Of a stretch of DNA of 5,526 nucleotides, positions 1-5,526 are shown piece after piece. A program made the translations under genes and the position numbers. Each line of letters opens with the position of its first letter. The first letter of the stretch is position 1. Below the pieces are notes generated by a model. That model ran no database searches. It saw nothing but the letters and a program-made list of their open reading frames with translations, and was not told where the DNA came from. The stretch is from Anaerolineaceae bacterium. GTDB taxonomy: Bacteria > Chloroflexota > Anaerolineae > Anaerolineales > Anaerolineaceae. The DNA is taken from positions 1 to 5,526 of the forward strand of contig JAIOTF010000139.1 of NCBI GenBank assembly GCA_021107195.1. Reading direction: 5' to 3'.

Positions 1-123
1 CAAGAACAGGAGAAATCCAGCCCAGGAATCACGCATTTTCGAGGCGGTTTTTCCCGTTCCTGTGCCCTTTTCATGCCCGCATTGCTCTCAACGTCATTAA
101 AAACCTTTCTCTCCGACAAACTG
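1..123. other. Ambiguous region downstream of the molybdenum hydroxylase gene; possible partial ORFs at the window edge
   Basis: No gene can be assigned firmly here, and no stem-loop plus T-run terminator is visible. On the minus strand, a purine-rich SD-like stretch at about 103-113 precedes an 8-codon frame (ATG at 97-95, TGA at 73-71). That stop overlaps, as ATGA, the ATG at 74-72 of a frame open to the window edge (begins MKRAQEREKPP). A second minus frame has an ATG at 36-34 and begins MRDSWAGFLLFL, which resembles the start of a hydrophobic segment, but it lacks a good ribosome binding site. On the plus strand, a frame open from base 2 ends with TAA at 98-100 and finishes with a CPHC motif, so it could be the tail of a convergent gene. 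These readings exclude one another and the visible part is too short to choose. Confidence 0.3.
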
Positions 124-3036
124 CTAGCCGTCTTTCAGGGCTCGCCAAACACGTTCCGGGGTCAAAGGAAGTTCATGCATCCAGACACCCGTAGCATTAT
201 GAACAGCATTAACCAATGCAGGCGCAACACCATCGATAGATAACTCGGAGATTGACTTCGCCCCAAACGGGCCGCTTGGCTCATCCGTTTGCACAAAGAT
301 CACATCGGTCTGCGGCATTTCATCGGCCTTATACATATGATAAGCATGGAATTTTGCATTCAACACGTGCCCTTCAGCATCATGGTATGTATCCTCGCTG
401 TGTGCAAAACCCAGCGCCTGCGCCATGCCGCCGGCAACCTGCCCGGCTGCTGTTCGCGGGTTGATCACTCGCCCGCAATCTACGCACATCAGCATCCGAT
501 CGACTTTGATCGCTCCGGTTTCAACGTCTACCGTGGTCTCGACAAAGGTTGCGGCAGTTGGCGGAGGGCTTTCCAGACTCATATGCGAGGCTGTCGCCAT
601 GATCTGGTGCTGATCCATCTGATGCAGGCTGCTCAATGCAACTTCAGCTAAAGTGACAAATTCTCCATTCAGAGCAAACACCTTCCTGTCTTTTAACTCA
701 AGCGATGCAGGATCATCAACGTCAAGCATCTTCGCTGCATGCTCCTGAATTTGTGTTTTGATCTTCATGGCAGCTTTGCGCGCCGCTCCGCCGCTGATGT
801 AAGTAGTGCTGGAAGCATAGGCGCCTTTGTCAAATGGTGTGAAATCGGTATCGGAGGAATAAATGATCAAATCGTTCAAAGGTATTCCCAATACTTCAGC
901 CGCAATTTGTCCCAGGATCGTGTCGGATCCTGTTCCCAGATCCGTAGCACCAAGCGTCATATTAAACGATCCGTCATCATTCATCTTCAAGGTGCAAGCC
1001 GCCATATCCAGCCCGGCGATACCGCTGCCATGGAAAGCTATAGACATGCCGATTCCTTTACGATACCGGCCGGATTGATTTTGGTAAGTACTGCGCTTAG
1101 CATCATAATCTGTTGCTTCAACACCAGCCGCAACACAAGCCTTATGACCACTGGTGTGCATTACCTGGTCATAACCTTCACGTCCCTCGCCCATCTGTTT
1201 TGCCAAATGCATCGGTTCGCCAACCTTGATCCAATTCTTTTGCTTGAATTTAACAACATCAATCCCCAGTTTTTCAGCAATCTCTTCCATGAGAACTTCG
1301 ACCCCAAACATGCACTGCATCGATCCATATCCACGATACGCTCCTGCAGGAGCAGTGTTTGTATAAACCACATCACAGCGGAAACGGGCATTCGGTGGAT
1401 TATAGAGCGTTAATCCTTTGAATCCGCCCACCATCTGCACCGTCAAACCATGAGATCCGTACGCACCAGTATCACCGACTACATACAAATCCAGTGCCTC
1501 AAGGACATCGCCCTTTAGACCTGCTTTGTAATGAATATTCTGGATGTGCCGGGTACGACCGCTGGTGAATTCCTGTTTTCGTGTGAATTCAAGTCGTACC
1601 GGGTGGCCGGTTTGAATAGTCATCAAACTGCACAGATCTTCCGTGATTATCTCTTGCTTACCGCCAAACCCGCCGCCAATGCGCGGTTTTATCACTCGAA
1701 TGCGTTTGACAGGCAAGCCGATCAATGGCGCAACAATTCGACGGACATGGAAGGGAACTTGTGTTGCCGTCCGGATAACCAATCGATCATCTTCATCCCA
1801 ATATGTGATGGTAATGTGAGGCTCCATCTGACCATGGTGCTGCTTCGGGGTCTTATAATCCCCTTCAAAGATCAACTCGCAATCCTTGAATGCCTCATCA
1901 ACATCGCCAGCGTCGGCTTCAAGATGATGAACAATATTATGTTCAGCGTCAAAAATGCCTTCTGTATCCTCTTCGTCGTGGATAACAGGAGCACCATCCT
2001 GCATAGCTTTAACGCCATCAATCACCGCTGGCAAGATTTCATATTCCACATCAATCAACCGCAGAGCCTTTTGCGCCAGCTCGCGCGTTTCGGCGGCCAC
2101 AGCAGCCACCCGGTCGCCAACGTGGCGGACTTTAGTATCAAATACAACCTGGTCGTAAGGCAGCGGCTGCGGATAACTCTGCCCACCAGAAGCAAACTTG
2201 ATCCGGTCGACATTTTTGTAAGTCAGAACACAATGCACACCTTTCAAAGCTTCGGCCTTGCTGGTGTCAATATTGCGAATGCGTGCGTGTGCGTGCGGAC
2301 TGGTCAGCAAAGCGCCAAACAACATGCCTTCAAGTTTAATATCATCAGTGAACGCCGGCTTACCTTTAACTAACTTGGGGCCGTCAACTTTAAACTCGGA
2401 TTTCCCGACAACTTGGGTTTTTGGCATCTCTTTTGGCGTGTAAACCAGTGGAAGCAATGCGTCTTTGCCCAATTCTTTGCGGTAAAAAGACTCTGGTAAT
2501 TCCAGAGACGACAAATCATCAGGAAGCTCTAATTCAATCGGCCCAATATCACCCGGCTCTTCTCCACGCATCCTTGCTGCCGCACGCTGTACACCTTCAA
2601 TAATCTGCACATAGCCGGTGCAACGGCACAATACACCACTTAAAGCCGATCGAATTTCCCCATCGGTTGGGTTGGGATTTCGATCCAGGAGCGCTTTTGC
2701 GGTGAGAATTTGCGCAGGTGTACAGAACCCGCATTGCGCAGCATCCGTTTCAATAAATGCCTGCTGTAACGGATGCAATTGACCACCCTTTGACAATCCT
2801 TCCAATGTGGTAACCTCGCGGCCATCCACTTTGCTGGCTTCCATCAAACAACTGCGAATAGGGTTGCCATCCAATAGTACGGTGCACATACCGCAGTCGC
2901 CTTCCCGGCAGCCGCTTTTAACGCTGAACAAGGAAATATTGCGCAAGAAATCCAGCAATGTTTGCTTGGGCTCAACACTTGTGGTCGTTTCCCTGCCATT
3001 CAAAACAAATGTGACCGATTTTGCGTCCTTTGTCAT
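124..3036 (-). CDS. Xanthine dehydrogenase-family molybdenum hydroxylase, fused [2Fe-2S] and molybdopterin-binding subunits (XdhD-like)
   Basis: This is a 970-residue cytoplasmic molybdenum hydroxylase catalytic protein. Residues about 7-82 form a plant-type [2Fe-2S] domain with cluster cysteines C43, C48, C51 and C63. Residues about 90-155 form the second [2Fe-2S]-binding domain (C102, C105, C137, C139). An acidic linker (about 162-207) leads to the alpha/beta hammerhead domain (about 210-330, with SPHAHARI) and the molybdopterin-binding domains to the end. These show GGGFGGK (454-460), AYRGYG (566-571), DLGTGSDT (699-706) and GAKSISEL (925-932). E931 occupies the catalytic glutamate position. 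E405 (QMEPH) and R568 sit where Glu802 and Arg880 lie in bovine xanthine oxidase. Fusion of Fe-S and Mo subunits without an FAD domain is the architecture of E. coli XdhD. I chose ATG 3036 because AAAGGAG lies at 3053-3047, ten bases upstream; the longer GTG start at 3060 would put this site inside the gene. The start lies 2 bases after the upstream stop, which implies an operon. The substrate (purine, other N-heterocycle or aromatic compound) cannot be read from the sequence. Confidence 0.93.
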   Translation of the reverse strand: MTKDAKSVTFVLNGRETTTSVEPKQTLLDFLRNISLFSVKSGCREGDCGMCTVLLDGNPIRSCLMEASKVDGREVTTLEGLSKGGQLHPLQQAFIETDAAQCGFCTPAQILTAKALLDRNPNPTDGEIRSALSGVLCRCTGYVQIIEGVQRAAARMRGEEPGDIGPIELELPDDLSSLELPESFYRKELGKDALLPLVYTPKEMPKTQVVGKSEFKVDGPKLVKGKPAFTDDIKLEGMLFGALLTSPHAHARIRNIDTSKAEALKGVHCVLTYKNVDRIKFASGGQSYPQPLPYDQVVFDTKVRHVGDRVAAVAAETRELAQKALRLIDVEYEILPAVIDGVKAMQDGAPVIHDEEDTEGIFDAEHNIVHHLEADAGDVDEAFKDCELIFEGDYKTPKQHHGQMEPHITITYWDEDDRLVIRTATQVPFHVRRIVAPLIGLPVKRIRVIKPRIGGGFGGKQEIITEDLCSLMTIQTGHPVRLEFTRKQEFTSGRTRHIQNIHYKAGLKGDVLEALDLYVVGDTGAYGSHGLTVQMVGGFKGLTLYNPPNARFRCDVVYTNTAPAGAYRGYGSMQCMFGVEVLMEEIAEKLGIDVVKFKQKNWIKVGEPMHLAKQMGEGREGYDQVMHTSGHKACVAAGVEATDYDAKRSTYQNQSGRYRKGIGMSIAFHGSGIAGLDMAACTLKMNDDGSFNMTLGATDLGTGSDTILGQIAAEVLGIPLNDLIIYSSDTDFTPFDKGAYASSTTYISGGAARKAAMKIKTQIQEHAAKMLDVDDPASLELKDRKVFALNGEFVTLAEVALSSLHQMDQHQIMATASHMSLESPPPTAATFVETTVDVETGAIKVDRMLMCVDCGRVINPRTAAGQVAGGMAQALGFAHSEDTYHDAEGHVLNAKFHAYHMYKADEMPQTDVIFVQTDEPSGPFGAKSISELSIDGVAPALVNAVHNATGVWMHELPLTPERVWRALKDG

Positions 3037-3038
3037 GG

Positions 3039-3722
3039 CTATTTTGCTCCTTTCAAACACATCTCCAATGCCCGCTGCGTCAAAACGCCCGCCATTGCGC
3101 GCCGGTATTCAGCACTTCCTAAATAATTTCCCTTGGGATCCACTTCTTTTTCTACAGCGGCTGCTGCCCGTTTCAAATCCAGCTCTGCAACCGCCGATCC
3201 AATCAGTTGTTTCGCAGAATCTGCCGACCATTGCCGACCCGGCCATACTCCAAACAACGCAACGCGTGCATCTCTAACAACGCCGTCGTCAAAATCAATC
3301 GATGCCGAAACAGCTACCATCGGATCAGAAGTGGGAGACACGCCAATCCGTGCTGCTCCGGCGCTCCTGTGCGCGACAACCGGAATCAAGAGTGCGTTGG
3401 CCTTGCCCCTCGTCCCGCTCCGCCGTATAAAATCTGACACAGGCAAGGTCTTTCCATCATCCAAAAGGATCTGTGCATCTAAAACCAGTAGAGCCAAAGT
3501 AATTTCAGGTAAAAGATTGGGCGCAGACAGCGCCCTCTCAACACTGGTTTCATTGCGAACCTGCCAGACAGCCGATGCCTTTATTGCTTCTTTAATGAAT
3601 ACCGGACAATCCGGGTCAACATAAAAAGCATCCAATGAGATTGCAGGAGTAATTTTCAGCATCTCGCCACTGTCTTTGGTTTTATATTTTTGTATACCAA
3701 CGCTAGCTTCAATTTTTCCCAT
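3039..3722 (-). CDS. Short, degenerate FAD-subunit-like protein of the xanthine dehydrogenase family (YgfM/CoxM-related)
   Basis: This 227-residue protein resembles the C-terminal three quarters of the FAD-binding medium subunit of molybdenum hydroxylases. Residues about 22-100 match the second half of the FAD-binding domain: LKITPAISLDAFYVDP recalls the usual LxIGAxTTLxEL segment, QVRNETSV the QIRNxATIGGN loop, and LLPEITLALLVLDAQI the LPPALLALDAxV helix. Residues about 118-222 match the flavoprotein C-terminal domain (SAEYRRAMAGVLTQRALE is characteristic). The first lobe with the AGGTDL flavin pyrophosphate motif is absent, and TIGGN is replaced by SVERA, so FAD binding is doubtful. Family members are usually about 260-290 residues. 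The start is supported by AAAGGAAG at 3738-3731 and by an in-frame TGA at 3740-3738, which rules out an upstream extension. The gene is first in the operon with the fused Fe-S/Mo protein. It may be a structural or assembly partner, or may have lost its 5' part (see the ORF at 3727-3855). Family assignment is fairly sure; activity is not. Confidence 0.82.
   Translation of the reverse strand: MGKIEASVGIQKYKTKDSGEMLKITPAISLDAFYVDPDCPVFIKEAIKASAVWQVRNETSVERALSAPNLLPEITLALLVLDAQILLDDGKTLPVSDFIRRSGTRGKANALLIPVVAHRSAGAARIGVSPTSDPMVAVSASIDFDDGVVRDARVALFGVWPGRQWSADSAKQLIGSAVAELDLKRAAAAVEKEVDPKGNYLGSAEYRRAMAGVLTQRALEMCLKGAK
3047..3053 (-). promoter_or_regulatory. Ribosome binding site of the Fe-S/Mo hydroxylase gene
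   Basis: AAAGGAG, read on the minus strand, lies inside the last codons of the FAD-like gene and ten bases before ATG 3036. It decides the start, because the in-frame GTG at 3060 lies upstream of it. The overlap with the end of the preceding gene suggests translational coupling. Confidence 0.75.
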
Positions 3723-3726
3723 AGCT

Positions 3727-3855
3727 TCATCTTCCTTTCATAAATGGCGCAAATGCTGCGCCACTCACATCCGCCGAACTCATCCAATGGTCATGGTAAG
3801 TGCCGCCCGTCGTAAGAATGAAACGATTCCCCCGAGTCACCCTTTGAAAGGGCAT
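3727..3855 (-). CDS. Possible 42-residue leader ORF or frameshifted relic of the FAD domain
   Basis: The reading frame runs from ATG 3855-3853 to TGA 3729-3727, and its stop lies 4 bases before the ATG of the FAD-like gene. The product contains RFILTTGGTYHDHW and ends AFAPFMKGR. There is no SD sequence before the ATG. The predicted transcription start of the operon falls almost on this ATG, so translation would have to be leaderless if it occurs. The TGGT at residues 16-19 faintly recalls the AGGT motif of the missing FAD lobe, and its distance to the LKITPA segment of the next frame (about 50 residues) is near that in intact FAD subunits. Removing one base near 3735 would join the two frames. 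Composition is compatible with coding, but chance is quite possible in so short a stretch. Confidence 0.25.
   Translation of the reverse strand: MPFQRVTRGNRFILTTGGTYHDHWMSSADVSGAAFAPFMKGR
3731..3738 (-). promoter_or_regulatory. Ribosome binding site of the FAD-subunit-like gene
   Basis: AAAGGAAG on the minus strand lies eight bases before ATG 3722. Together with the in-frame TGA at 3740-3738, it shows that the short protein has its own translation start here and is not an internal fragment of a longer frame. Confidence 0.65.
3745..3763 (-). repeat. Perfect 7-bp inverted repeat (5-base loop) in the operon leader
   Basis: TGGCGCA and TGCGCCA are perfect inverted arms around a 5-base spacer. 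In the minus-strand mRNA this would form a GC-rich hairpin seven bases upstream of the SD of the FAD-like gene. No T-run follows, so it is not a terminator. It could affect translation or mRNA stability, or be a DNA operator. Confidence 0.5.
3840..3852. repeat. 13-bp palindrome CCCTTTGAAAGGG at the predicted operon transcription start
   Basis: The arms CCCTTT and AAAGGG are perfect around a single central base. The palindrome begins about 9 bases downstream of the predicted minus-strand -10 box, so a protein bound here would block initiation or early elongation. This position suits a repressor operator, but I do not recognise the site as that of a known regulator. Confidence 0.4.
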
Positions 3856-3860
3856 ACTCT

Positions 3861-3889
3861 ATTTTACATCGTGCCTCAATTCCTAACAA
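3861..3889 (-). promoter_or_regulatory. Candidate sigma-70-type promoter of the molybdenum hydroxylase operon
   Basis: On the minus strand, TTGTTA (3889-3884) and TAAAAT (3866-3861) are separated by 17 bases. The -35 box matches 4 of 6 and the -10 box 5 of 6 consensus positions. Transcription would begin near 3854, giving a leader of about 130 bases that carries the palindrome, the hairpin and the 42-codon frame. Confidence 0.4.
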
Positions 3890-3895
3890 GCAAAA

Positions 3896-3905
3896 AAGCA
3901 TGCTT
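3896..3905. repeat. 10-bp palindrome AAGCATGCTT upstream of the operon -35 box
   Basis: This perfect palindrome lies about 6 bases upstream of the proposed minus-strand -35 element, where an activator or a second repressor dimer could bind. It is short and AT-flanked, so chance is possible. Confidence 0.25.
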
Positions 3906-3960
3906 AAGTTAAAAATCGGGTTCCAATTTTCCAGTATGAGCTTGCCCTTAATACGAGTTC

Positions 3961-3989
3961 TTGCTACTCCGATTGCAATTTTATACAAT
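3961..3989 (+). promoter_or_regulatory. Candidate sigma-70-type promoter of the zinc-ribbon genes
   Basis: TTGCTA (3961-3966) and TACAAT (3984-3989) are separated by 17 bases and match 4 of 6 and 5 of 6 consensus positions. The surrounding DNA is AT-rich. Transcription would begin near 3996, about 48 bases before the ATG at 4044. An ATTGCAAT palindrome (3972-3979) lies in the spacer. Confidence 0.4.
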
Positions 3990-4043
3990 CAATAATAAAA
4001 TCGAATACAGTAAAATCATACATCAACCAGGAAAACAACCTCG

Positions 4044-5318
4044 ATGAATAATCCGGACCTTGTGTCAATACCCGAAAATTACCATGAACTCCCGTCTCAC
4101 GTTGAAGGCATCTCCGTCTTTGCACCCCTCCCCCTGGAAACGCCTGAGAGTGTGCCGCAAACATACAAATGCCCAAATTGTGGTGCGAATACCCGTTTTG
4201 ATGTCGCCACCGGCGGCGTAACCTGTGAGCATTGCGGCTATACAGCTCCTACCAGAGGAAAAACTGTCGGTCGGGCAGCCGATGAACATGAATTCACTCT
4301 GGAAACACTGTCACTAGCCAAACAAGGTTGGGGCATCAACCGGAATCACTTGCACTGCGAAAGCTGTGGAGCCGAGCTTTCCATACCCGAAGATGCAATA
4401 ACCAGTTCCTGTCCTTTCTGCGCTTCAAACAAAGTGAATATCAGCCGCGCCCCGGCAGACATCCTGCGCCCCAAATTCTTGATTCCGTTCAAGATTTTGC
4501 CGAAAAAAAACCAGGCCCTCGCTCGAGAATGGCTGGGCAAAGGCTGGTATCATCCTCTTGAATTAGCGTCCAGCGCCTTGATCAATAAATTCCATGGCAT
4601 ATATCTGCCCTTTTGGACTTTTGATGCCCAAATTGACGCCGATTGGAAAGCCCAGATTGGACATGAACGCGAAGTGCGCGATCGAAAAGGTCAAATCCGT
4701 ACTGAAATCGATTGGAAGTGGGAAAGTGGACATGCACAACTGACAATGGATGACACTATTCATGCAGGCACAAACAAAGTAAGCCACTTGATCCTGCAAA
4801 AATTACTTCCCTTCCGGTTTGAAGAACTAACAGCGTATTCGCCAGATTTTCTGGCAGGGTGGCAGGCCCAGAACTACAATATTCCTCTTCCGGAAGCCTG
4901 GCAAGAAGCGAAAGAAGGAATGCGTGAAACCGCCCGCTCCACCTGCCGCAGCCAAATAGCATCTTCTCACGTCCGCAATTTTTCCATGACCGCAAAATTT
5001 TTGCATGAAACCTGGCGCTATGTTTTACTGCCAGTATATCTCGCCGTCTATAAACATGAAGACCGGATTTTCCAGGTGATGGTGAATGGTCAAACCGGCA
5101 CAGTGGCCGGTCAAAAACCTGTCGCCTGGAACAAAATCTGGCTGGCGATCGCCGCCCTGCTGATACCTGGGCTAGGAATGATTTTGGCCGGTTTGCCATT
5201 GCTTTTAGTGGGCAGTGTTGGAATGGGATTAATTTCTCTCGGCCTGGCCTTGCTGTCTATTGGTGGATTAATATCCTTTTCACTCTATAAAAAAGCTGTT
5301 GATTCGGAGCGTGCCTGA
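4044..5318 (+). CDS. Double zinc-ribbon protein with C-terminal membrane hairpin (TFIIB-type zinc-ribbon family, function unknown)
   Basis: This 424-residue protein carries two predicted zinc ribbons in its N-terminal third: C43-x2-C46 with C61-x2-C64, and C105-x2-C108 with C123-x2-C126. A central domain (about 140-360) is rich in tryptophan and aromatics, with the family-like segments FLIPFKI (146-152), YLPFWTFDA (187-195), LLPVYLAVY (328-336) and VNGQTGTVAG (347-356). Two hydrophobic segments (about 364-389 and 391-414) form a likely membrane hairpin, and the lysine-containing tail (KKAVDSERA) should face the cytoplasm. The zinc ribbons and central domain would then be cytoplasmic too. Related proteins sometimes carry labels such as TFIIB-type zinc ribbon or primosomal protein N'-like, but no helicase motifs are visible, so the latter would be wrong. 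A weak AGGA (4029-4032) lies 11 bases before the ATG. The stop overlaps the next start by one base. The gene is divergent from the hydroxylase operon. No biochemical role can be assigned. Confidence 0.88.
   Translation: MNNPDLVSIPENYHELPSHVEGISVFAPLPLETPESVPQTYKCPNCGANTRFDVATGGVTCEHCGYTAPTRGKTVGRAADEHEFTLETLSLAKQGWGINRNHLHCESCGAELSIPEDAITSSCPFCASNKVNISRAPADILRPKFLIPFKILPKKNQALAREWLGKGWYHPLELASSALINKFHGIYLPFWTFDAQIDADWKAQIGHEREVRDRKGQIRTEIDWKWESGHAQLTMDDTIHAGTNKVSHLILQKLLPFRFEELTAYSPDFLAGWQAQNYNIPLPEAWQEAKEGMRETARSTCRSQIASSHVRNFSMTAKFLHETWRYVLLPVYLAVYKHEDRIFQVMVNGQTGTVAGQKPVAWNKIWLAIAALLIPGLGMILAGLPLLLVGSVGMGLISLGLALLSIGGLISFSLYKKAVDSERA
5306..5309 (+). promoter_or_regulatory. Ribosome binding site of the downstream zinc-ribbon gene
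   Basis: GGAG lies eight bases before ATG 5318, inside the final codons of the preceding gene. It supports the TGATG-coupled start over later alternatives. Confidence 0.55.
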
Positions 5319-5526
5319 TGCCAAAAGAACACAACCCGCAAATTAGGCTGGTGCAAAACGCTGTCGATCTTTGGAGTCTGCCGCTGGTAGCTGCAGGCTG
5401 TGCCACTTGCGGCCAGGCACACCTCATCCCCGAAAAAAGTTTAGGGGCGATCTGCCCCGGTTGCGGAAAATCCCGAATGGAACTTCAACCTGCTCAACTC
5501 CGCCCTGAGCCACCCGAGCTCGTATT
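5318..5526 (+). CDS. Second zinc-ribbon protein, 5' part only (runs off the window)
   Basis: The first 69 codons are visible, and the frame stays open to the window end. The ATG shares its A with the TGA of the preceding gene (TGATG) and has GGAG eight bases upstream, so the two genes are almost certainly translationally coupled. The product begins MPKEHNPQIRLVQ and has one zinc ribbon made of C28-x2-C31 (CATC) and C46-x2-C49 (CPGC), followed by a proline- and glutamate-rich stretch (RPEPPELV). No signal peptide is visible. The coupling and shared zinc-ribbon character suggest it works with the membrane-anchored protein upstream, perhaps as a subunit of the same complex. That is inference. 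The rest of the protein lies outside the window, so its family and length are unknown. Confidence 0.8.
   Translation, partial: MPKEHNPQIRLVQNAVDLWSLPLVAAGCATCGQAHLIPEKSLGAICPGCGKSRMELQPAQLRPEPPELV

Larger units (their letters stand above)
3723..4043. other. Divergent intergenic region between the hydroxylase operon and the zinc-ribbon genes
   Basis: These 321 bases separate two divergently transcribed units and are more AT-rich toward the zinc-ribbon gene (about 3960-4040). The region holds a candidate promoter on each strand, three short inverted repeats (3745-3763, 3840-3852, 3896-3905) and a 42-codon minus-strand reading frame (3855-3727). I see no tRNA, riboswitch or rho-independent terminator. 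Frames longer than these exist on both strands (for example 3988-3791 minus) but resemble nothing I know. Confidence 0.7.

Noticed and set aside
739..1413. 224-codon plus-strand open frame opposite the C-terminal catalytic region
   Set aside because: It is antisense to conserved catalytic motifs and gives a cysteine- and histidine-rich, unrecognisable product, so it is a shadow frame.
2276..2300. Short GTGC-rich repetitive stretch in the hydroxylase gene
   Set aside because: It encodes the conserved SPHAHARI segment of the hammerhead domain, so the repetition follows from the protein sequence.
1531..2373. 280-codon plus-strand open frame opposite the molybdopterin domain
   Set aside because: It lies entirely antisense to a clearly conserved hydroxylase domain, its product resembles no protein family I know, and it is explained by the codon bias of the real gene.
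3037..3060. Longer start of the hydroxylase gene at GTG 3060 (eight extra residues)
   Set aside because: The strong AAAGGAG site lies inside this extension and points to ATG 3036. The extra residues precede the normal ferredoxin-domain start.
3791..3988. 65-codon minus-strand frame in the intergenic region as the missing FAD lobe
   Set aside because: The translation shows no AGGT-like motif or other flavin-domain feature, and it crosses the best promoter candidate.
4044..5318. Identification of the zinc-ribbon protein as primosomal protein N' (PriA)
   Set aside because: There are no Walker motifs or helicase domain. The protein is too short and has a C-terminal membrane hairpin, so only the zinc-binding cysteines are shared.
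1..5526. CRISPR array, insertion sequence, tRNA or attachment site
   Set aside because: No spaced direct repeats, transposase motifs, terminal inverted repeats or cloverleaf-like segments were seen on either strand.

Overview
The window looks like chromosomal DNA of a mid-GC, probably anaerobic bacterium. A Chloroflexota (Anaerolineae-like) or similar lineage is my guess, from the fused molybdenum hydroxylase and the TFIIB-type zinc-ribbon membrane protein. No rRNA or other marker gene is present, so the taxonomy is inference only.

The left two thirds hold a minus-strand operon for a xanthine dehydrogenase-family molybdenum hydroxylase. The promoter-proximal gene (3722 to 3039) encodes an unusually short relative of the FAD subunit. 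It keeps the C-terminal half of the family but lacks the first FAD-binding lobe and the usual TIGGN-type loop. Two bases after its stop, a strong ribosome binding site starts a 970-residue protein that joins a two-cluster [2Fe-2S] domain to the complete molybdopterin catalytic subunit. This is the E. coli XdhD type of architecture, with an FAD-subunit gene next to it as ygfM is next to xdhD. Together they would oxidise an N-heterocyclic or other hydroxylatable substrate in the cytoplasm, passing electrons from Mo to the two Fe-S clusters. How electrons leave the complex is unclear because the FAD partner looks degenerate. The last 123 bases at the left edge are ambiguous.

A 321-base divergent intergenic region (3723-4043) separates this operon from plus-strand genes. 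It holds plausible sigma-70-type promoters in both directions, three short inverted repeats and a 42-codon reading frame ending just before the FAD-like gene. That frame may be a leader ORF or a frameshifted relic of the missing FAD lobe.

The right third holds a plus-strand pair. The first gene is a 424-residue protein with two zinc ribbons and a C-terminal membrane hairpin. The second, overlapping it by one base (TGATG), starts another zinc-ribbon protein that runs off the window. Their function is unknown. Nothing links them to the molybdenum hydroxylase beyond the shared intergenic region.
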